The position numbers were made by a program, and so were the translations under genes. DNA of 7,849 nucleotides, taken from NCBI RefSeq assembly GCF_937976265.1, contig NZ_CALJRX010000291.1, forward strand, positions 1 to 7,849. Reading direction: 5' to 3'. The stretch comes from an uncultured Haemophilus sp. (GTDB lineage: Bacteria; Pseudomonadota; Gammaproteobacteria; Enterobacterales; Pasteurellaceae). The notes beneath the pieces were generated by a model, which searched no databases, was not told the DNA's origin, and worked only from the letters and a program-made list of their open reading frames with translations. This document shows positions 6,183-7,849 of the stretch, piece by piece (the first letter of the stretch is position 1; each line of letters begins with the position of its first letter).

Positions 6183-6764
6183 ATGCAAAAAGAGTTACTT
6201 TCAGCCTATATGGATGGAGAAGAAGTCAGTGCCGAGTTGACGGAACAACTCTGTCAGGATAAAGATTTACAAGAGTCTTGGGCGGCATATCACGCAGTAA
6301 GATCGGTTATGCGTAAAGAGTCACCAGTATTATTAGGTGCTAACTTTACGGCGAAAATGGCTGATTTAATTGAATTAGAAGAAGTAAAACACGTAGAGAT
6401 TACTGTTTCTCAACCAACACCAGAAGAAGCTGACAGCTTACCATTCGTGCAAAAATTAAAAGCATTCTTTGCACCAATGACACAAATTGCGGTGGCGGCA
6501 GGTGTGTGTGTAGCGGCAGTAGTGGGTGTGCAATCATTTAATGCGAAAAGCACCTCGGTTACACCTGAAAACCCAGTTTTACAAACCTTACCATTTAACA
6601 GTTCAGTTCAAGAAGTAAGTTACAACGCTCCGACCAAAGATGTAGCCACTTCGGAACAGGTTGAGCAAAAAAATCGCCGCATTGGTACGATGTTACAAAA
6701 CTATGAATTACAGCGTCGTATGCATGCAGATAGCTTAAATGTGGGTCGCAACCAAGCGAAATAA
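6183..6764 (+). CDS. rseA: Anti-sigma-E factor RseA
   Basis: RseA is a single-pass inner-membrane protein that sequesters sigma E until DegS and then RseP cut it. Residues 1 to about 65 form the cytoplasmic sigma-binding domain, opening MQKELLSAYMDGE as in E. coli and including the helix ESWAAYHAVRSVMR. One membrane helix lies at about 101-117 (QIAVAAGVCVAAVVGVQ). The periplasmic part carries ENPVLQTLPF, then Val145-Ser146 in the position of the E. coli DegS cut (Val148-Ser149), then NRRIGTMLQNYELQRRMH, the conserved RseB-binding helix. The protein is 193 aa against 216 in E. coli, lacking the Gln-rich C-terminal tail. ATG 6183 has GGAG at 6171-6174. A clear terminator follows the gene before rseB. 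Confidence 0.96.
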   Translation: MQKELLSAYMDGEEVSAELTEQLCQDKDLQESWAAYHAVRSVMRKESPVLLGANFTAKMADLIELEEVKHVEITVSQPTPEEADSLPFVQKLKAFFAPMTQIAVAAGVCVAAVVGVQSFNAKSTSVTPENPVLQTLPFNSSVQEVSYNAPTKDVATSEQVEQKNRRIGTMLQNYELQRRMHADSLNVGRNQAK

Positions 6765-6782
6765 TTACAGCAATTAATCGAT

Positions 6783-6814
6783 AATTCACCACCTTAGGCG
6801 TGGTGAATTTTTTT
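6783..6814 (+). terminator. Intrinsic terminator between rseA and rseB
   Basis: AATTCACCAC (6783-6792) pairs perfectly with GTGGTGAATT (6800-6809) around a 7-base loop, and the T-run spans 6808-6814. It begins 18 bases after the rseA stop and ends 20 bases before rseB. By shape this is a strong terminator, so only part of the rpoE-rseA transcripts may reach rseB. Confidence 0.85.
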
Positions 6815-6834
6815 ATGGATCAATTGATTTATTT

Positions 6835-7779
6835 ATGAAAAAAACGTTTCTCAAATTAACCGCACTTTTAGGCTTATTCCTGTTGCCTTTTACGGCATTT
6901 GCAGAAGAGCCAATTCAGTCATTAAATAAAATGTCGCAAGCCATGCGAAATTTAAATTATGAGATTGCTTTTGTGCAAACTACACCAACGAATATGGACT
7001 CGTTCCGTTATCGCCATATTAAGCAAGGGCAAAAAGTGTATGCACAGTTGGTGACATTAGATGGCGAACAGCAAGAAATTATCCAGCGTGGTAATTTAGT
7101 CAGCTATTTCCAGCCGGATTCACGTGCTTTCACGATTAACAGTGGTGAGATTGTGGATGCGCTTCCGGCAGTGATTCGTACTGATTTTAGCAAGCTGAGT
7201 CAGAATTATGATTTTATTAAGCTTGGAAAAGACCGAATTGCAGGCCGATTCGTTGATACCATTCGTATTGTGCCAAAAGACGATTTTCGCTATCAATACC
7301 TCGTTTTCTTAGATGAAGAAAATGGTTTGTTATTGCGTGGTGATATGCTTGATCGAGAAGGCAAGTTACTTGATCAGTTCCGTGTCGTGACGTTATATAT
7401 CGATGATCGTCTACGTGGTTTGACAGATTACCTTAATAAGGTGTCAGTGCCGCCACTTTTAAATGAAGGGAAACAAGAGTCATCCCTTTCAATTAATTGG
7501 AAAACGGATTGGTTACCGCAAGGTTTTGATTTAATTCGTCAAAATCATGATGTGATAGATGGTGAAGTAATTGAAAATGCGTTATTTAGTGACGGCCTTT
7601 TCACTTTTACACTCTATGTCAACAAAGCGGATAGCACAGCCGCAACAGAAAATACATGGAAACAAGGGGCATACACGATTTACAGTGAAGTAATGGGCGA
7701 TAAAGAAATTACCTTTATCGGACAGCTTCCAATTGCCGCGGCTAAGCGAATTGTGCAAAGCGTAACATTCCTAAAATAA
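6835..7779 (+). CDS. rseB: Periplasmic sigma-E regulator RseB (MucB family)
   Basis: RseB binds the periplasmic part of RseA and shields it from DegS; it releases RseA when it senses mislocalised lipopolysaccharide or lipoprotein. The 314-residue product has a Sec signal peptide: MKKTF, a hydrophobic core, and a likely cut after Ala23 (AFA|EE). The mature protein has the two-domain MucB/RseB layout: an N-terminal LolA/LolB-like domain (about 25-200) and a smaller C-terminal domain (about 215-310) with DWLPQGFDLI and an ending around RIVQSVTFLK. Length fits E. coli RseB (318 aa, from memory). No Shine-Dalgarno sequence precedes ATG 6835; the bases before it are TTGATTTATTT. An uptake signal lies in the signal-peptide codons. 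No rseC directly follows: only 70 bases remain and they hold a promoter. Confidence 0.95.
   Translation: MKKTFLKLTALLGLFLLPFTAFAEEPIQSLNKMSQAMRNLNYEIAFVQTTPTNMDSFRYRHIKQGQKVYAQLVTLDGEQQEIIQRGNLVSYFQPDSRAFTINSGEIVDALPAVIRTDFSKLSQNYDFIKLGKDRIAGRFVDTIRIVPKDDFRYQYLVFLDEENGLLLRGDMLDREGKLLDQFRVVTLYIDDRLRGLTDYLNKVSVPPLLNEGKQESSLSINWKTDWLPQGFDLIRQNHDVIDGEVIENALFSDGLFTFTLYVNKADSTAATENTWKQGAYTIYSEVMGDKEITFIGQLPIAAAKRIVQSVTFLK
6859..6867 (-). repeat. DNA uptake signal (USS) within the rseB signal peptide
   Basis: Exact ACCGCACTT, encoding Thr-Ala-Leu at residues 9-11 of the RseB signal sequence, with AT-rich DNA (TCAAATTA) on its left as expected for this orientation. A signal peptide tolerates this well, since Ala and Leu suit its hydrophobic core. 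Confidence 0.9.
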
Positions 7780-7798
7780 TTCACTAGAATTGAGAAAG

Positions 7799-7826
7799 TT
7801 GCTATTTTGTGTCCCCTTGCTATACT
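7799..7826 (+). promoter_or_regulatory. Extended -10 promoter for a gene beyond the window
   Basis: TGCTATACT (7818-7826) is an extended -10 (TGn plus TATACT), with TTGCTA at 7799-7804 as a modest -35 and 16-nt spacing. Transcription would start near 7833. No start codon with a ribosome binding site is visible before the window ends; ATG 7838 lacks one. No terminator is seen between the rseB stop and this promoter. Confidence 0.55.
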
Positions 7827-7849
7827 TTCTTCACCTAATGGATTTTGAT

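Noticed and set aside
1..7849. Search for a new multigene system, mobile element, CRISPR array or RNA gene
   Set aside because: Every substantial ORF belongs to a well-known housekeeping module except one lipoprotein. No spaced repeats, transposase, integrase, attachment site, tRNA or rRNA sequence was seen.

Overview
The window is ordinary chromosomal DNA from a member of the Pasteurellaceae that uses the Haemophilus influenzae-type DNA uptake signal, such as Haemophilus or Aggregatibacter. The 9-mer AAGTGCGGT occurs eight times on the two strands in 7.85 kb, where about 0.06 would be expected by chance. The proteins are close to known gammaproteobacterial families. I cannot name the species from sequence alone. 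All complete genes lie on the + strand.

Left part (1-905): the 3' end of a HlyC/CorC-family membrane protein resembling YtfL/PaeA, then a likely promoter, then a gene for a 176-residue lipoprotein of unknown function closed by a strong intrinsic terminator. Middle part (980-5126): a tight fructose PTS operon, fruB-fruK-fruA. FruB passes phosphate from Enzyme I to FruA. FruA imports fructose as fructose 1-phosphate, and FruK makes fructose 1,6-bisphosphate for glycolysis. FruB is unusual in carrying two complete HPr-like domains in tandem at its C terminus. The operon ends in a terminator built from two DNA uptake signals in inverted orientation.

Right part (5183-7779): sdhE, the flavinylation factor for succinate dehydrogenase, then the envelope-stress module rpoE-rseA-rseB. 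Upstream of rpoE is an excellent sigma-E-type promoter with 16-nt spacing, which implies autoregulation. RseA holds sigma E at the membrane, and RseB guards RseA in the periplasm. Unexpectedly, a clear intrinsic terminator lies between rseA and rseB, and rseB has no good Shine-Dalgarno sequence. The last 70 bases hold a good extended -10 promoter for a gene beyond the window, so rseC does not directly follow rseB here.

I found no mobile element, CRISPR array, RNA gene, defence locus or undescribed multigene system. The points most worth a second look are the tandem-HPr FruB, the rseA/rseB terminator, the hairpin just ahead of fruB, and the uptake-signal terminator at what may be a synteny junction.
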